Of a DNA stretch of 64,000 bases, positions 44,773-56,998 are shown in pieces; position 1 is the stretch's first letter; each line of letters starts with the position of its first letter. Below the pieces are notes generated by a model. It was given only the letters and a program-made list of their open reading frames with translations. It ran no database searches and was not told the origin of the DNA. Made by a program: the position numbers and the translations under genes. The DNA comes from Primula veris (Eukaryota; Streptophyta; Magnoliopsida; Ericales; Primulaceae): NCBI GenBank assembly GCA_963682055.1, contig OY821751.1, forward strand, positions 7,068,001-7,132,000, read 5' to 3'.

Positions 44773-44890
44773 GGGTGCAACACGAGGACTTCCCAGGGGG
44801 TCACCCATCCTAGTACTACTCTCGCCCAAGAACACTTAACTGCGGAGTTCTGATGGGATCCGGTGCATTAGTGCTGGTATGATCGCACCC
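44773..44890 (-). rRNA. 5S rRNA gene, unit 134 (Lg)
   Basis: p60 G>T in the A box; GCGC promoter haplotype. Confidence 0.95.
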
Positions 44891-45094
44891 GGAAGGTTGC
44901 GCATCTTCAATTCATTTAAACCTCCCCGCCGTCCCGTTCGCTTCCCAAGAACCGACCGGTTTAGTTTCTGTCTTTAACAAAATTTATATTAATTATTCAA
45001 AATAATTGGAAAGGATAACGTAATAAGATTAAATAACAAACGGCATGCAAAAAATATATAAATAAAAATATTACACAAAAAAAAAAACAAAAAA

Positions 45095-45212
45095 GGGTGC
45101 AACACGAGGACTTCCCAGGAGGTCACCCATCCTAGTACTACTCTCGCCCAAGCACACTTAACTGCGGAGTCCTGATGGGATCCGGTGCATTAGTGCTGGT
45201 ATGATCGCACCC
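45095..45212 (-). rRNA. 5S rRNA gene, unit 135 (S)
   Basis: p93 C>T, p42 A>G. Confidence 0.95.
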
Positions 45213-45436
45213 GGAAAGTGGTGCATCTTCAATTCGTTTAAACCTCCCCGCCGTCCCGTTCGCTTCCCAAGAACCGACCGGTTTAGTTTCTCTCTTTACA
45301 AAAATTTATTTTAATTATTCAAAATAATAGGAAAGGATAACGTAATAAGATTAAATAACAAACGGCATGGAAAAAATATATAAATAAAAATATTACACAA
45401 AAAACGAGAAGTTGATGCCAAAAAAAAAACAAAAGA

Positions 45437-45554
45437 GGGTGCAACACGAGGACTTCCCAGGGGGTCACCCATCCTAGTACTACTCTCGCCCAAGCACACT
45501 TAACTGCGGAGTTCTGATGGGATCCGGTGCATTAGTGCTGGTATGATCGCACCC
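45437..45554 (-). rRNA. 5S rRNA gene, unit 136 (Lc)
   Basis: Consensus gene, upstream -1 C>T. Confidence 0.97.
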
Positions 45555-45779
45555 AGAAGGTTGTGCATCTTCAATTCGTTTAAACCTCCCCGCCGTCCCG
45601 TTCGCTTCCCAAGAACCGACCGGTTTAGTTTCTCTCTTTACAAAAATTTATATTAATTATTCAAAATAATTGGAAAGGATAACGTAATAAGATTAAATAA
45701 CAAACGGCATAGAAAAAATATATAAATAAAAATATTACACAAAAAACGAGAAGTTGATGCGAAAAAAAAAAACAAAAAA

Positions 45780-45897
45780 GGGTGCAACACGAGGACTTCC
45801 CAGGGGGTCACCCATCCTAGTACTACTCTCGCCCAAGCACACTTAACTGCGGAGTTCTGATGGGATTCGGTGCATTAGTGCTGGTATGATCGCACCC
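45780..45897 (-). rRNA. 5S rRNA gene, unit 137 (Lg)
   Basis: p31 G>A. Confidence 0.96.
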
Positions 45898-46121
45898 GGA
45901 AGGTTGCGCATCTTCAATTCGTTTAAACCTCCCCGCCGTCCCGTTCGCTTCCCAAGAACCGACCGGTTTAGTTTCTCTCTTTACAAAAATTTATATTAAT
46001 TATTCAAAATAATTGGAAAGGATAACGTAATAAGATTAAATAACAAACGGCATGAAAAAAATATATAAATAAAAATATTACACAAAAAACGAGAAATTGA
46101 TGCGAAAAAAAAAACAAAAAA

Positions 46122-46239
46122 GGGTGCAACACGAGGACTTCCCAGGGGGTCACCCATCCTAGTACTACTCTCGCCCAAGCACACTGAACTGCGGAGTTCT
46201 GATGGGATCCAGTGCATTAGTGCTGGTATGATCGCAACC
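46122..46239 (-). rRNA. 5S rRNA gene, unit 138 (Lg)
   Basis: p54 A>C (A box), p29 C>T, p3 G>T, -2 C>T. Opens 18-mer copy A. Confidence 0.93.
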
Positions 46240-46464
46240 GAAAGGTTGTGCATCTTCAATTCGTTTAAACCTCCCCGCCGTCCCGTTCGCTTCCCAAGAA
46301 CCGACCGGTTTAGTTTCTCTCTTTACAAAAATTTATATTAATTATTCAACATAATTGGAAAGGATAACGTAATAAGATTAAATAACAAACGGCATGGAAA
46401 AAAAATATAAATAAAAATATTACACAAAAAACGAGAAGTTGATGCGAAAAAAAAAAACAAAAAA

Positions 46465-46582
46465 GGGTGCAACACGAGGACTTCCCAGGGGGTCACCCAT
46501 CCTAGTACTACTCTCGCCCAAGCACACATAACTGCGGAGTTCTGATGGGATCCGGTGCATTAGTGCTGGTATGATCGCACCC
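46465..46582 (-). rRNA. 5S rRNA gene, unit 139 (Lg)
   Basis: p55 A>T. Confidence 0.95.
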
Positions 46583-46769
46583 GGAAGGTTGCGCATCTTC
46601 AATTCGTTTAAACCTCCCCGCCGTCCCGTTCGCTTCCCAAGAACCGACCGGTTTAGTTTCTGTCTTTAACAAAATTTATATTAATTATTCAAAATAATTG
46701 GAAAGGATAACGTAATAAGATTAAATAACAAACGGCATGGAAAAAATATATAAATAAAAAATATTACAC

Positions 46770-46788
46770 AAAAAAAAAAAAAAAAAAA
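46770..46788 (-). terminator. Uninterrupted 19-T terminator (unit 140)
   Basis: In this short unit the G between the two T runs is absent, leaving one homopolymer. Similar pure runs occur 3' of units 45, 128, 158 and 176. Confidence 0.85.
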
Positions 46789-46906
46789 GGGTGCAACACG
46801 AGGACTTCCCAGGGGGTCACCCATCCTAGTACTACTCTCGCCCAAGCACACTTAACTGCGGAGTTCTGATGGGATCCGGTGCATTAGTGCTGGTATGATC
46901 GCACCC
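46789..46906 (-). rRNA. 5S rRNA gene, unit 140 (S)
   Basis: Consensus gene; 19-T terminator. Confidence 0.97.
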
Positions 46907-47130
46907 GGAAGGTGGTGCATCTTCAATTCGTTTAAACCTCCCCGCCGTCCCGTTCGCTTCCCAAGAACCGACCGGTTTAGTTTCTCTCTTTACAAAAATT
47001 TATATTAATTATTCAAAATAATTGGAAAGGATAACGTAATAAGATTAAATAACAAACGGCATGGAAAAAATATATAAATAAAAATATTACACATAAAACG
47101 AGAAGTTGATGCCAAAAAAAAAACAAAAGA

Positions 47131-47248
47131 GGGTGCAACACGAGGACTTCCCAGGGGGTCACCCATCCTAGTACTATTCTCGCCCAAGCACACTTAACTG
47201 CGGAGTTCTGATGAGATCCGGTGCATTAGTGCTGGTATGATCGCACCC
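47131..47248 (-). rRNA. 5S rRNA gene, unit 141 (Lc)
   Basis: p72 G>A, p35 C>T. Confidence 0.95.
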
Positions 47249-47472
47249 GGAAGGTTGTGCATCTTCAATTCGTTTAAACCTCCCCGCCGTCCCGTTCGCT
47301 TCCCAAGAACCGACTGGTTTAGTTTCTCTCTTTACAAAAATTTATATTAATTATTCAAAATAATTGGAAAGGATAACGTAATAAGATTAAATAACAAACG
47401 GCATGGAAAAAATATATAAATAAAAATATTACACAAAAAACGAGAAGTTGATGCGAAAAAAAAAACAAAAAA

Positions 47473-47590
47473 GGGTGCAACACGAGGACTTCCCAGGGGG
47501 TCACCCATCCTAGTAGTACTCTCGCCCAAGCACACTTAACTGCGGAGTTCTGACGGGATCCGGTACATTACTGCTGGTATGATCGCACCC
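47473..47590 (-). rRNA. 5S rRNA gene, unit 142 (Lg)
   Basis: p75 G>C, p37 A>G, p26 C>T, p20 C>G. Confidence 0.93.
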
Positions 47591-47793
47591 GGAAGGTTGC
47601 GCATCTTCAATTCGTTTAAACCTCCCCGCCGTCCCGTTCGCTTCCCAAGAACCGACCGGTTTAGTTTCTGTCTTTAACAAAATTTATATTAATTATTCAA
47701 AATAATTGGAAAGGATAACGTAATAAGATTAAATAACAAACGGCATGGAAAAAATATATAAATAAAAATATTACACAAAAAAAAAACAAAAAA

Positions 47794-47911
47794 TGGTGCA
47801 ACACGAGTACTTCCCAGGGGGTCACCCATCCTAGTATTACTCTCGCCCAAGCACACTTAACTGCGGAGTTCTGATGGGATCCGGTGCATTAATGCTGGTA
47901 TGATCGCACCC
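47794..47911 (-). rRNA. 5S rRNA gene, unit 143 (S)
   Basis: p118 C>A, p104 C>A, p75 G>A, p20 C>T. Confidence 0.93.
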
Positions 47912-48135
47912 GGAAGGTGGTGCATCTTCAATTCGTTTAAACCTCCCCGCCGTCCCGTTCGCTTCCCAAGAACCGACCGGTTTAGTTTCTCTGTTTACAA
48001 AAATTTATATTAATTATTCAAAATAATTGGAAAGTATAACGTAATAAGATTAAATAACAAACGGTATGGAAAAAATATATAAATAAAAATATTACACAAA
48101 AAACGAGAAGTTGATGCCAAAAAAAAAACAAAAGA

Positions 48136-48253
48136 GGGGGCAACACGAGGACTTCCCTGGGGGTCACCCATCCTAGTACTACTCTCGCCCAAGCACACTT
48201 AACTGCGGAGTTCTGATGGGATCCGGTGCATTAGTGCTGGTATGATCGCACCC
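48136..48253 (-). rRNA. 5S rRNA gene, unit 144 (Lc)
   Basis: p115 A>C (unpairs p4), p96 T>A (C box). Confidence 0.94.
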
Positions 48254-48479
48254 GGAAGGGTGTGCATCTTCAATTCATTTAAACCTCCCCGCCGTCCCGT
48301 TCGCTTCCCAAGAACCGACCGGTTTAGTTTCTCTCTTTACAAAAATTTATATTAATTATTCAAAATAATTGGAAAGGATAACGTAATAAGATTAAATAAC
48401 AAACGGCATGGACAAAATATATAAATAAAAATATTACACAAAAAACGAGAAGTTGATGCGAAAAAAACAAAACAAAAAA

Positions 48480-48597
48480 GGGTGCAACAGGAGGACTTCC
48501 CAGGGGGTCACCCATCCTAGTACTACTCTCGCCCAAGCACACTTAACTGCGGAGTTCTGATGGGATCCGGTGCATTAGTGCTGGTATGATCGCACCC
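48480..48597 (-). rRNA. 5S rRNA gene, unit 145 (Lm)
   Basis: p108 G>C. Confidence 0.96.
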
Positions 48598-48800
48598 GGA
48601 AGGTTGTGCATCTTCAATTCGTTTAAACCTCTCCGCCGTCCCGTTCGCTTCCCAAGAACCGACCGGTTTAGTTTCTCTCTTTACAAAAATTTATATTAAT
48701 TATTCAAAATAATTGGAAAGGATAACGTAATAAGATTAAATAACAAACGGCATGGAAAAAATATATAAATAAAAATATTACACAAAAAAAAAACAAAAAA

Positions 48801-48918
48801 GGGTGCAACACAAGGACTTCCCAGGGGGTCACCCATCCTATTACTATTCTCGCCCAAGCACACTTAACTACGGAGTTCTGATGGGATCCGGTGCATTAGT
48901 GCTGGTATGATCGCACCC
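48801..48918 (-). rRNA. 5S rRNA gene, unit 146 (S)
   Basis: p107 C>T, p78 C>A, p72 G>A, p49 C>T; upstream -1 and -2 C>T. Both internal and start-site signals are hit, so a silent copy is plausible. Confidence 0.92.
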
Positions 48919-49142
48919 AAAAGGTTGTGCATCTTCAATTCATTTAAACCTCCCCGCCGTCCCGTTCGCTTCCCAAGAACCGACCGGTTTAGTTTCTCTC
49001 TTTACAAAAATTTATATTAATTATTCAAAATAATTGGAAAGGATAACGTAATAAGATTAAATAACAAACGGCATGGAAAAAATATATAAATAAAAATATT
49101 ACACAAAAAACGAGAAGTTGATGACAAAAAAAAAACAAAAGA

Positions 49143-49260
49143 GGGTGCAACACGAGGACTTCCCTGGGGGTCACCCATCCTAGTACTACTCTCGCCCAAG
49201 CACACTTAACTGCGGAGTTCTGATGGGATCCGGTGCATTAGTGCTGGTATGATCGCACCC
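49143..49260 (-). rRNA. 5S rRNA gene, unit 147 (Lc)
   Basis: p96 T>A. Confidence 0.95.
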
Positions 49261-49486
49261 GGAAGGGTGTGCATCTTCAATTCGTTTAAACCTCCCCGCC
49301 GTCCCGTTCGCTTCCCAAGAACCGACCGGTTTAGTTTCTCTCTTTACAAAAATTTATATTAATTATTCAAAATAATTGGAAAGGATAACGTAATAAGATT
49401 AAATAACAAACGGCATGGACAAAATATATAAATAAAAATATTACACAAAAAACGAGAAGTTGATGCGAAAAAAACAAAACAAAAAA

Positions 49487-49604
49487 GGGTGCAACACGAG
49501 GACTTCCCAGGGGGTCACCCATCCTAGTACTACTCTCGCCCAAGCACACTTAACTGCGGAGTTCTGATGGGATCCGGTGCATTAGTGCTGGTATGATCGC
49601 ACCC
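49487..49604 (-). rRNA. 5S rRNA gene, unit 148 (Lm)
   Basis: Consensus gene; upstream spacer has AAATCTCTCCGCTG and GATCGG changes. Confidence 0.97.
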
Positions 49605-49807
49605 GGAAGGTTGTGCATCTTCAATTCGTTTAAATCTCTCCGCTGTCCCGTTCGCTTCCCAAGAACCGATCGGTTTAGTTTCTCTCTTTACAAAAATTTA
49701 TATTAATTATTCAAAATAATTGGAAAGGATAACGTAATAAGATTAAATAACAAACGGCATGGAAAAAATATATAAATAAAAATATTACACAAAAAAAAAA
49801 CAAAAAA

Positions 49808-49925
49808 GGGTGCAAGACGAGGACTTCCCAGGGGGTCACCCATCCTATTACTATTCTCGCCCAAGCACACTTAACTGCGGAGTTCTGATGGGATCCGGTG
49901 CATTAGTGCTGGTATGATCGCACCC
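49808..49925 (-). rRNA. 5S rRNA gene, unit 149 (S)
   Basis: p110 G>C, p78 C>A, p72 G>A, -2 C>T. Confidence 0.93.
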
Positions 49926-50151
49926 GAAAGGTTGTGCATCTTCAATTCGTTTAAACCTCCCCGCCGTCCCGTTCGCTTCCCAAGAACAGACCGGTTTAGT
50001 TTCTCTCTTTACAAAAATTTATATTAATTATTCAAAATAATTGGAAAGGATAACGTAATAATATTAAATAACAAACGGCATGGAAAAAATATATAAATAA
50101 AAATATTACACAAAAAACGAGAAGTTGATGCGAAAAAAACAAAACAAAAAA

Positions 50152-50269
50152 GGGTGCAACACGAGGACTTCCCAGGGGGTCACCCATCCTAGTACTACTC
50201 TCGCCCAAGCACACTTAACTGCGGAGTTCTGATGGGATCCGGTGCATTAGTGCTGGTATGATCGCACCC
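50152..50269 (-). rRNA. 5S rRNA gene, unit 150 (Lm)
   Basis: Consensus gene. Confidence 0.97.
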
Positions 50270-50495
50270 GGAAGGTTGTGCATCTTCAATTCGTTTAAAA
50301 CTCCCCGCCGTCCCGTTCGCTTCCCAAGAACCGACCGGTTTAGTTTCTCTCTTTACAAAAATTTATATTAATTATTCAAAATAATTGGAAAGGATAACGT
50401 AATAAGATTAAATAACAAACGGCATGGAAAAAATATATAAATAAAAATATTACACAAAAAACGAGAAGTTGATGCGAAAAAAACAAAACTAAAAA

Positions 50496-50613
50496 GGGTG
50501 CAACACGAGGACTTCCCAGGGGGCCACCCATCCTAGTACTACTCTCGCCCAAGCACACTTAACTGCGGAGTTCTGATGGGATCCGGTGCATTAGTGCTGG
50601 TATGATCGCACCC
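50496..50613 (-). rRNA. 5S rRNA gene, unit 151 (Lm)
   Basis: p90 A>G in the C box; third T run broken by an A. Confidence 0.95.
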
Positions 50614-50816
50614 GGAAGGTTGTGCATCTTCAATTCGTTTAAATCTCTCCGCTGTCCCGTTCGCTTCCCAAGAACCGATCGGTTTAGTTTCTCTCTTTAC
50701 AAAAATTTATATTAATTATTCAAAATAATTGGAAATGATAACGTAATAAGATTAAATAACAAACGGCATGGAAAAAATATATAAATAAAAATATTACACA
50801 AAAAAAAAACAAAAAA

Positions 50817-50934
50817 GGGTGCAACACGAGGACTTCCCAGGGGGTCACCCATCCTATTACTATTCTCGCCCAAGCACACTTAACTGCGGAGTTCTGATGG
50901 GATCCGGTGCATTAGTGCTGGTATGATCGCACCC
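50817..50934 (-). rRNA. 5S rRNA gene, unit 152 (S)
   Basis: p78 C>A, p72 G>A, -2 C>T. Confidence 0.93.
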
Positions 50935-51160
50935 GAAAGGTTGTGCATCTTCAATTCGTTTAAACCTCCCCGCCGTCCCGTTCGCTTCCCAAGAACAGAC
51001 CGGTTTAGTTTCTCTCTTTACAAAAATTTATATTAATTATTCAAAATAATTGGAAAGGATAACGTAATAATATTAAATAACAAACGGCATGGAAAAAATA
51101 TATAAATAAAAATATTACACAAAAAACGAGAAGTTGATGCGAAAAAAACAAAACAAAAAA

Positions 51161-51278
51161 GGGTGCAACACGAGGACTTCCCAGGGGGTCACCCATCCTA
51201 GTACTACTCTCGCCCAAGCACACTTAACTGCGGAGTTCTGATGGGATCCGGTGCATTAGTGCTGGTATGATCGCACCC
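51161..51278 (-). rRNA. 5S rRNA gene, unit 153 (Lm)
   Basis: Consensus gene. Confidence 0.97.
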
Positions 51279-51485
51279 GGAAGGTTGTGCATCTTCAATT
51301 CATTTAAACCTCCCCGCCGTCCCGTTCGCTTCCCAAGAACCGACCGGTTTAGTTTCTCTCTTTACAAAAATTTATATTAATTATTCAAAATAATTGGAAA
51401 GGATAACGTAATAAGATTAAATAACAAACGGCATGGAAAAAATATATAAATAAAAATATTACACAAAAAACGAGAAGTTGATGCG

Positions 51486-51504
51486 AAAAAAACAAAACAA
51501 AAAA
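51486..51504 (-). terminator. Pol III terminator, Lm type (representative, unit 154)
   Basis: The T tract is interrupted twice: T6, G, T4, G, T7. It adds 2 bp to the unit (344 bp). Apart from unit 109, this type is confined to the region right of 48 kb. Confidence 0.85.
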
Positions 51505-51622
51505 GGGTGCAACACGAGGACTTCCCAGGGGGCCACCCATCCTAGTACTACTCTCGCCCAAGCACACTTAACTGCGGAGTTCTGATGGGATCCGGTGCAT
51601 TAGTGCTGGTATGATCGCACCC
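51505..51622 (-). rRNA. 5S rRNA gene, unit 154 (Lm)
   Basis: p90 A>G. Confidence 0.95.
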
Positions 51623-51846
51623 GGAAGGTTGTGCATCTTCAATTCGTTTAAACCTCCCCGCCGTCCCGTTCGCTTCCCAAGAACCGACCGGTTTAGTTTC
51701 TCTCTTTACAAAAATTTATATTAATTATTCAAAATAATTGGAAAGGATAACGTAATAAGATTAAATAACAAACGGCATAGAAAAAATATATAAATAAAAA
51801 TATTACACAAAAAACGAGAAGTTGATGCGAAAAAAAAAACAAAAAA

Positions 51847-51964
51847 GGGTGCAACACGAGGACTTCCCAGGGGGTCACCCATCCTAGTACTACTCTCGCC
51901 CAAGCACACTTAACTGCGGAGTTCTGATGGGATCCGGTGCATTAGTGCTGGTATGATCGCACCC
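51847..51964 (-). rRNA. 5S rRNA gene, unit 155 (Lg)
   Basis: Consensus gene; GCGC upstream. Confidence 0.97.
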
Positions 51965-52188
51965 GGAAGGTTGCGCATCTTCAATTCGTTTAAACCTCCC
52001 CGCCGTCCCGTTCGCTTCCCAAGAACCGACCGGTTTAGTTTCTCTCTTTACAAAAATTTATATTAATTATTCAAAATAATTGGAAAGGATAACGTAATAA
52101 GATTAAATAACAAACGGCATGAAAAAAATATATAAATAAAAATATTACACAAAAAACGAGAAATTGATGCGAAAAAAAAAACAAAAAA

Positions 52189-52306
52189 GGGTGCAACACG
52201 AGGACTTCCCAGGGGGTCACCCATCCTAGTACTACTCTCGCCCAAGCACACTGAACTGCGGAGTTCTGATGGGATCCAGTGCATTAGTGCTGGTATGATC
52301 GCACCC
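52189..52306 (-). rRNA. 5S rRNA gene, unit 156 (Lg)
   Basis: p54 A>C, p29 C>T, -2 C>T. Opens 18-mer copy B. Confidence 0.94.
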
Positions 52307-52530
52307 GAAAGGTTGTGCATCTTCAATTCGTTTAAACCTCGCCGCCGTCCCGTTCGCTTCCCAAGAACCGACCGGTTTAGTTTCTCTCTTTACAAAAATT
52401 TATATTAATTATTCAACATAATTGGAAAGGATAACGTAATAAGATTAAATAACAAACGGCATGGAAAAAAAATATAAATAAAAATATTACACAAAAAACG
52501 AGAAGTTGATGCGAAAAAAAAAACAAAAAA

Positions 52531-52648
52531 GGGTGCAACACGAGAACTTCCCAGGGGGTCACCCATCCTAGTACTACTCTCGCCCAAGCACACATAACTG
52601 CGGAGTTCTGATGGGATCCGGTGCATTAGTGCTGGTATGATCGCACCC
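52531..52648 (-). rRNA. 5S rRNA gene, unit 157 (Lg)
   Basis: p104 C>T, p55 A>T. Confidence 0.95.
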
Positions 52649-52853
52649 GGAAGGTTGCGCATCTTCAATTCGTTTAAACCTCCCCGCCGTCCCGTTCGCT
52701 TCCCAAGAACCGACCGGTTTAGTTTCTGTCTTTAACAAAATTTATATTAATTATTCAAAATAATTGGAAAGGATAACGTAATAAGATTAAATAACAAACG
52801 GCATGGAAAAAATATATAAATAAAAAATATTACACAAAAAAAAAAAAAAAAAA

Positions 52854-52971
52854 GGGTGCAACACCAGGACTTCCCAGGGGGTCACCCATCCTAGTACTAC
52901 TCTCGCCCAAGCACACTTAACTGCGGAGTTCTGATGGGATCCGGTGCATTAGTGCTGGTATGATCGCACCC
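52854..52971 (-). rRNA. 5S rRNA gene, unit 158 (S)
   Basis: p107 C>G; unbroken T run. Confidence 0.96.
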
Positions 52972-53195
52972 GGAAGGTGGTGCATCTTCAATTCGTTTAA
53001 ACCTCCCCGCCGTCCCGTTCGCTTCCCAAGAACCGACCGGTTTAGTTTCTCTCTTTACAAAAATTTATATTAATTATTCAAAATAATTGGAAAGGATAAC
53101 GTAATAAGATTAAATAACAAACGGCATGGAAAAAATATATAAATAAAAATATTACACATAAAACGAGAAGTTGATGCCAAAAAAAAAACAAAAGA

Positions 53196-53313
53196 GGGTG
53201 CAACACGAGGACTTCCCAGGGGGTCACCCATCCTAGTACTATTCTCGCCCAAGCACACTTAACTGCGGAGTTCTGATGAGATCCGGTGCATTAGTGCTGG
53301 TATGATCGCACCC
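53196..53313 (-). rRNA. 5S rRNA gene, unit 159 (Lc)
   Basis: p72 G>A, p35 C>T. Confidence 0.95.
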
Positions 53314-53537
53314 GGAAGGTTGTGCATCTTCAATTCGTTTAAACCTCCCCGCCGTCCCGTTCGCTTCCCAAGAACCGACTGGTTTAGTTTCTCTCTTTAC
53401 AAAAATTTATATTAATTATTCAAAATAATTGGAAAGGATAACGTAATAAGATTAAATAACAAACGGTATGGAAAAAATATATAAATAAAAATATTACACA
53501 AAAAACGAGAAGTTGATGCGAAAAAAAAAACAAAAAA

Positions 53538-53655
53538 GGGTGCAACACGAGGACTTCCCAGGGGGTCACCCATCCTAGTAGTACTCTCGCCCAAGCACAC
53601 TTAACTGCGGAGTTCTGACGGGATCCGGTACATTACTGCTGGTATGATCGCACCC
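53538..53655 (-). rRNA. 5S rRNA gene, unit 160 (Lg)
   Basis: p75 G>C, p37 A>G, p26 C>T, p20 C>G. Confidence 0.93.
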
Positions 53656-53858
53656 GGAAGGTTGCGCATCTTCAATTCGTTTAAACCTCCCCGCCGTCCC
53701 GTTCGCTTCCCAAGAACCGACCGGTTTAGTTTCTGTCTTTAACAAAATTTATATTAATTATTCAAAATAATTGGAAAGGATAACGTAATAAGATTAAATA
53801 ACAAACGGCATGGAAAAAATATATAAATAAAAATATTACACAAAAAAAAAACAAAAAA

Positions 53859-53976
53859 TGGTGCAACACGAGGACTTCCCAGGGGGTCACCCATCCTAGT
53901 ATTACTCTCGCCCAAGCACACTTAACTGCGGAGTTCTGATGGGATCCGGTGCATTAGTGCTGGTATGATCGCACCC
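53859..53976 (-). rRNA. 5S rRNA gene, unit 161 (S)
   Basis: p118 C>A, p75 G>A. Confidence 0.94.
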
Positions 53977-54200
53977 GGAAGGTGGTGCATCTTCAATTCG
54001 TTTAAACCTCCCCGCCGTCCCGTTCGCTTCCCAAGAACCGACCGGTTTAGTTTCTCTGTTTACAAAAATTTATATTAATTATTCAAAATAATTGGAAAGT
54101 ATAACGTAATAAGATTAAATAACAAACGGTATGGAAAAAATATATAAATAAAAATATTACACAAAAAACGAGAAGTTGATGCCAAAAAAAAAACAAAAGA

Positions 54201-54318
54201 GGGGGCAACACGAGGACTTCCCTGGGGGTCACCCATCCTAGTACTACTCTCGCCCAAGCACACTTAACTGCGGAGTTCTGATGGGATCCGGTGCATTAGT
54301 GCTGGTATGATCGCACCC
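54201..54318 (-). rRNA. 5S rRNA gene, unit 162 (Lc)
   Basis: p115 A>C, p96 T>A. Confidence 0.94.
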
Positions 54319-54544
54319 GGAAGGGTGTGCATCTTCAATTCGTTTAAACCTCCCCGCCGTCCCGTTCGCTTCCCAAGAACCGACCGGTTTAGTTTCTCTC
54401 TTTACAAAAATTTATATTAATTATTCAAAATAATTGGAAAGGATAACGTAATAAGATTAAATAACAAACGGCATGGACAAAATATATAAATAAAAATATT
54501 ACACAAAAAACGAGAAGTTGATGCGAAAAAAACAAAACAAAAAA

Positions 54545-54662
54545 GGGTGCAACAGGAGGACTTCCCAGGGGGTCACCCATCCTAGTACTACTCTCGCCCA
54601 AGCACACTTAACTGCGGAGTTCTGATGGGATCCGGTGCATTAGTGCTGGTATGATCGCACCC
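54545..54662 (-). rRNA. 5S rRNA gene, unit 163 (Lm)
   Basis: p108 G>C. Confidence 0.96.
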
Positions 54663-54865
54663 GGAAGGTTGTGCATCTTCAATTCGTTTAAACCTCTCCG
54701 CCGTCCCGTTCGCTTCCCAAGAACCGACCGGTTTAGTTTCTCTCTTTACAAAAATTTATATTAATTATTCAAAATAATTGGAAAGGATAACGTAATAAGA
54801 TTAAATAACAAACGGCATGGAAAAAATATATAAATAAAAATATTACACAAAAAAAAAACAAAAAA

Positions 54866-54983
54866 GGGTGCAACACGAGGACTTCCCAGGGGGTCACCCA
54901 TCCTATTACTATTCTCGCCCAAGCACACTTAACTACGGAGTTCTGATGGGATCCGGTGCATTAGTGCTGGTATGATCGCACCC
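54866..54983 (-). rRNA. 5S rRNA gene, unit 164 (S)
   Basis: p78 C>A, p72 G>A, p49 C>T; upstream -1 and -2 C>T. Confidence 0.92.
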
Positions 54984-55207
54984 AAAAGGTTGTGCATCTT
55001 CAATTCGTTTAAACCTCCCCGCCGTCCCGTTCGCTTCCCAAGAACCGACCGGTTTAGTTTCTCTCTTTACAAAAATTTATATTAATTATTCAAAATAATT
55101 GGAAAGGATAACGTAATAAGATTAAATAACAAACGGCATGGAAAAAATATATAAATAAAAATATTACACAAAAAACGAGAAGTTGATGACAAAAAAAAAA
55201 CAAAAGA

Positions 55208-55325
55208 GGGTGCAACACGAGGACTTCCCTGGGGGTCACCCATCCTAGTACTACTCTCGCCCAAGCACACTTAACTGCGGAGTTCTGATGGGATCCGGTG
55301 CATTAGTGCTGGTATGATCGCACCC
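55208..55325 (-). rRNA. 5S rRNA gene, unit 165 (Lc)
   Basis: p96 T>A. Confidence 0.95.
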
Positions 55326-55551
55326 GGAAGGGTGTGCATCTTCAATTCGTTTAAACCTCCCCGCCGTCCCGTTCGCTTCCCAAGAACCGACCGGTTTAGT
55401 TTCTCTCTTTACAAAAATTTATATTAATTATTCAAAATAATTGGAAAGGATAACGTAATAAGATTAAATAACAAACGGCATGGACAAAATATATAAATAA
55501 AAATATTACACAAAAAACGAGAAGTTGATGCGAAAAAAACAAAACAAAAAA

Positions 55552-55669
55552 GGGTGCAACACGAGGACTTCCCAGGGGGTCACCCATCCTAGTACTACTC
55601 TCGCCCAAGCACACTTAACTGCGGAGTTCTGATGGGATCCGGTGCATTAGTGCTGGTATGATCGCACCC
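55552..55669 (-). rRNA. 5S rRNA gene, unit 166 (Lm)
   Basis: Consensus gene. Confidence 0.97.
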
Positions 55670-55872
55670 GGAAGGTTGTGCATCTTCAATTCGTTTAAAT
55701 CTCTCCGCTGTCCCGTTCGCTTCCCAAGAACCGATCGGTTTAGTTTCTCTCTTTACAAAAATTTATATTAATTATTCAAAATAATTAGAAAGGATAACGT
55801 AATAAGATTAAATAACAAACGGCATGGAAAAAATATATAAATAAAAATATTACACAAAAAAAAAACAAAAAA

Positions 55873-55990
55873 GGGTGCAACACGAGGACTTCCCAGGGGG
55901 TCACCCATCCTATTACTATTCTCGCCCAAGCACACTTAACTGCGGAGTTCTGATGGGATCCGGTGCATTAGTACTGGTATGATCGCACCC
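55873..55990 (-). rRNA. 5S rRNA gene, unit 167 (S)
   Basis: p78 C>A, p72 G>A, p18 C>T, -2 C>T. Confidence 0.93.
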
Positions 55991-56216
55991 GAAAGGTTGT
56001 GCATCTTCAATTCGTTTAAACCTCCCCGCCGTCCCGTTCGCTTCCCAAGAACAGACCGGTTTAGTTTCTCTCTTTACAAAAATTTATATTAATTATTCAA
56101 AATAATTGGAAAGGATAACGTAATAATATTAAATAACAAACGGCATGGAAAAAATATATAAATAAAAATATTACACAAAAAACGAGAAGTTGATGCGAAA
56201 AAAACAAAACAAAAAA

Positions 56217-56334
56217 GGGTGCAACACGAGGACTTCCCAGGGGGTCACCCATCCTAGTACTACTCTCGCCCAAGCACACTTAACTGCGGAGTTCTGATGG
56301 GATCCGGTGCATTAGTGCTGGTATGATCGCACCC
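56217..56334 (-). rRNA. 5S rRNA gene, unit 168 (Lm)
   Basis: Consensus gene. Confidence 0.97.
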
Positions 56335-56560
56335 GGAAGGTTGTGCATCTTCAATTCGTTTAAAACTCCCCGCCGTCCCGTTCGCTTCCCAAGAACCGAC
56401 TGGTTTAGTTTCTCTCTTTACAAAAATTTATATTAATTATTCAAAATAATTGGAAAGGATAACGTAATAAGATTAAATAACAAACGGCATGGAAAAAATA
56501 TATAAATAAAAATATTACACAAAAAACGAGAAGTTGATGCGAAAAAAACAAAACAAAAAA

Positions 56561-56678
56561 GGGTGCAACACGAGGACTTCCCAGGGGGCCACCCATCCTA
56601 GTACTACTCTCGCCCAAGCACACTTAACTGCGGAGTTCTGATGGGATCCGGTGCATTAGTGCTGGTATGATCGCACCC
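56561..56678 (-). rRNA. 5S rRNA gene, unit 169 (Lm)
   Basis: p90 A>G. Confidence 0.95.
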
Positions 56679-56880
56679 GGAAGGTTGTGCATCTTCAATT
56701 CGTTTAAATCTCTCCGCTGTCCCGTTCGCTTCCCAAGAACCGATCGGTTTAGTTTCTCTCTTTACAAAAATTTATATTAATTATTCAAAATAATTGGAAA
56801 GGATAACGTAATAAGATTAAATAACAAACGGCATGGAAAAAATATATAAATAAAAATATTACACAAAAAAAAACAAAAAA

Positions 56881-56998
56881 GGGTGCAACACGAGGACTTC
56901 CCAGGGGGTCAGCCATCCTATTACTATTCTCGCCCAAGCACACTTAACTGCGGAGTTCTGATGGGATCCGGTGCATTAGTGCTGGTATGATCGCACCC
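56881..56998 (-). rRNA. 5S rRNA gene, unit 170 (S)
   Basis: p87 G>C, p78 C>A, p72 G>A, -2 C>T. Confidence 0.92.

Larger units (their letters stand above)
46122..52188 (-). repeat. 6.06-kb 18-mer, copy A (units 138-155)
   Basis: Eighteen units with a recognisable order: p54 C, p55 T, pure-A short unit, p72 A/p35 T, p37/p26/p20 unit, and so on, then alternating Lm and S units. Confidence 0.93.
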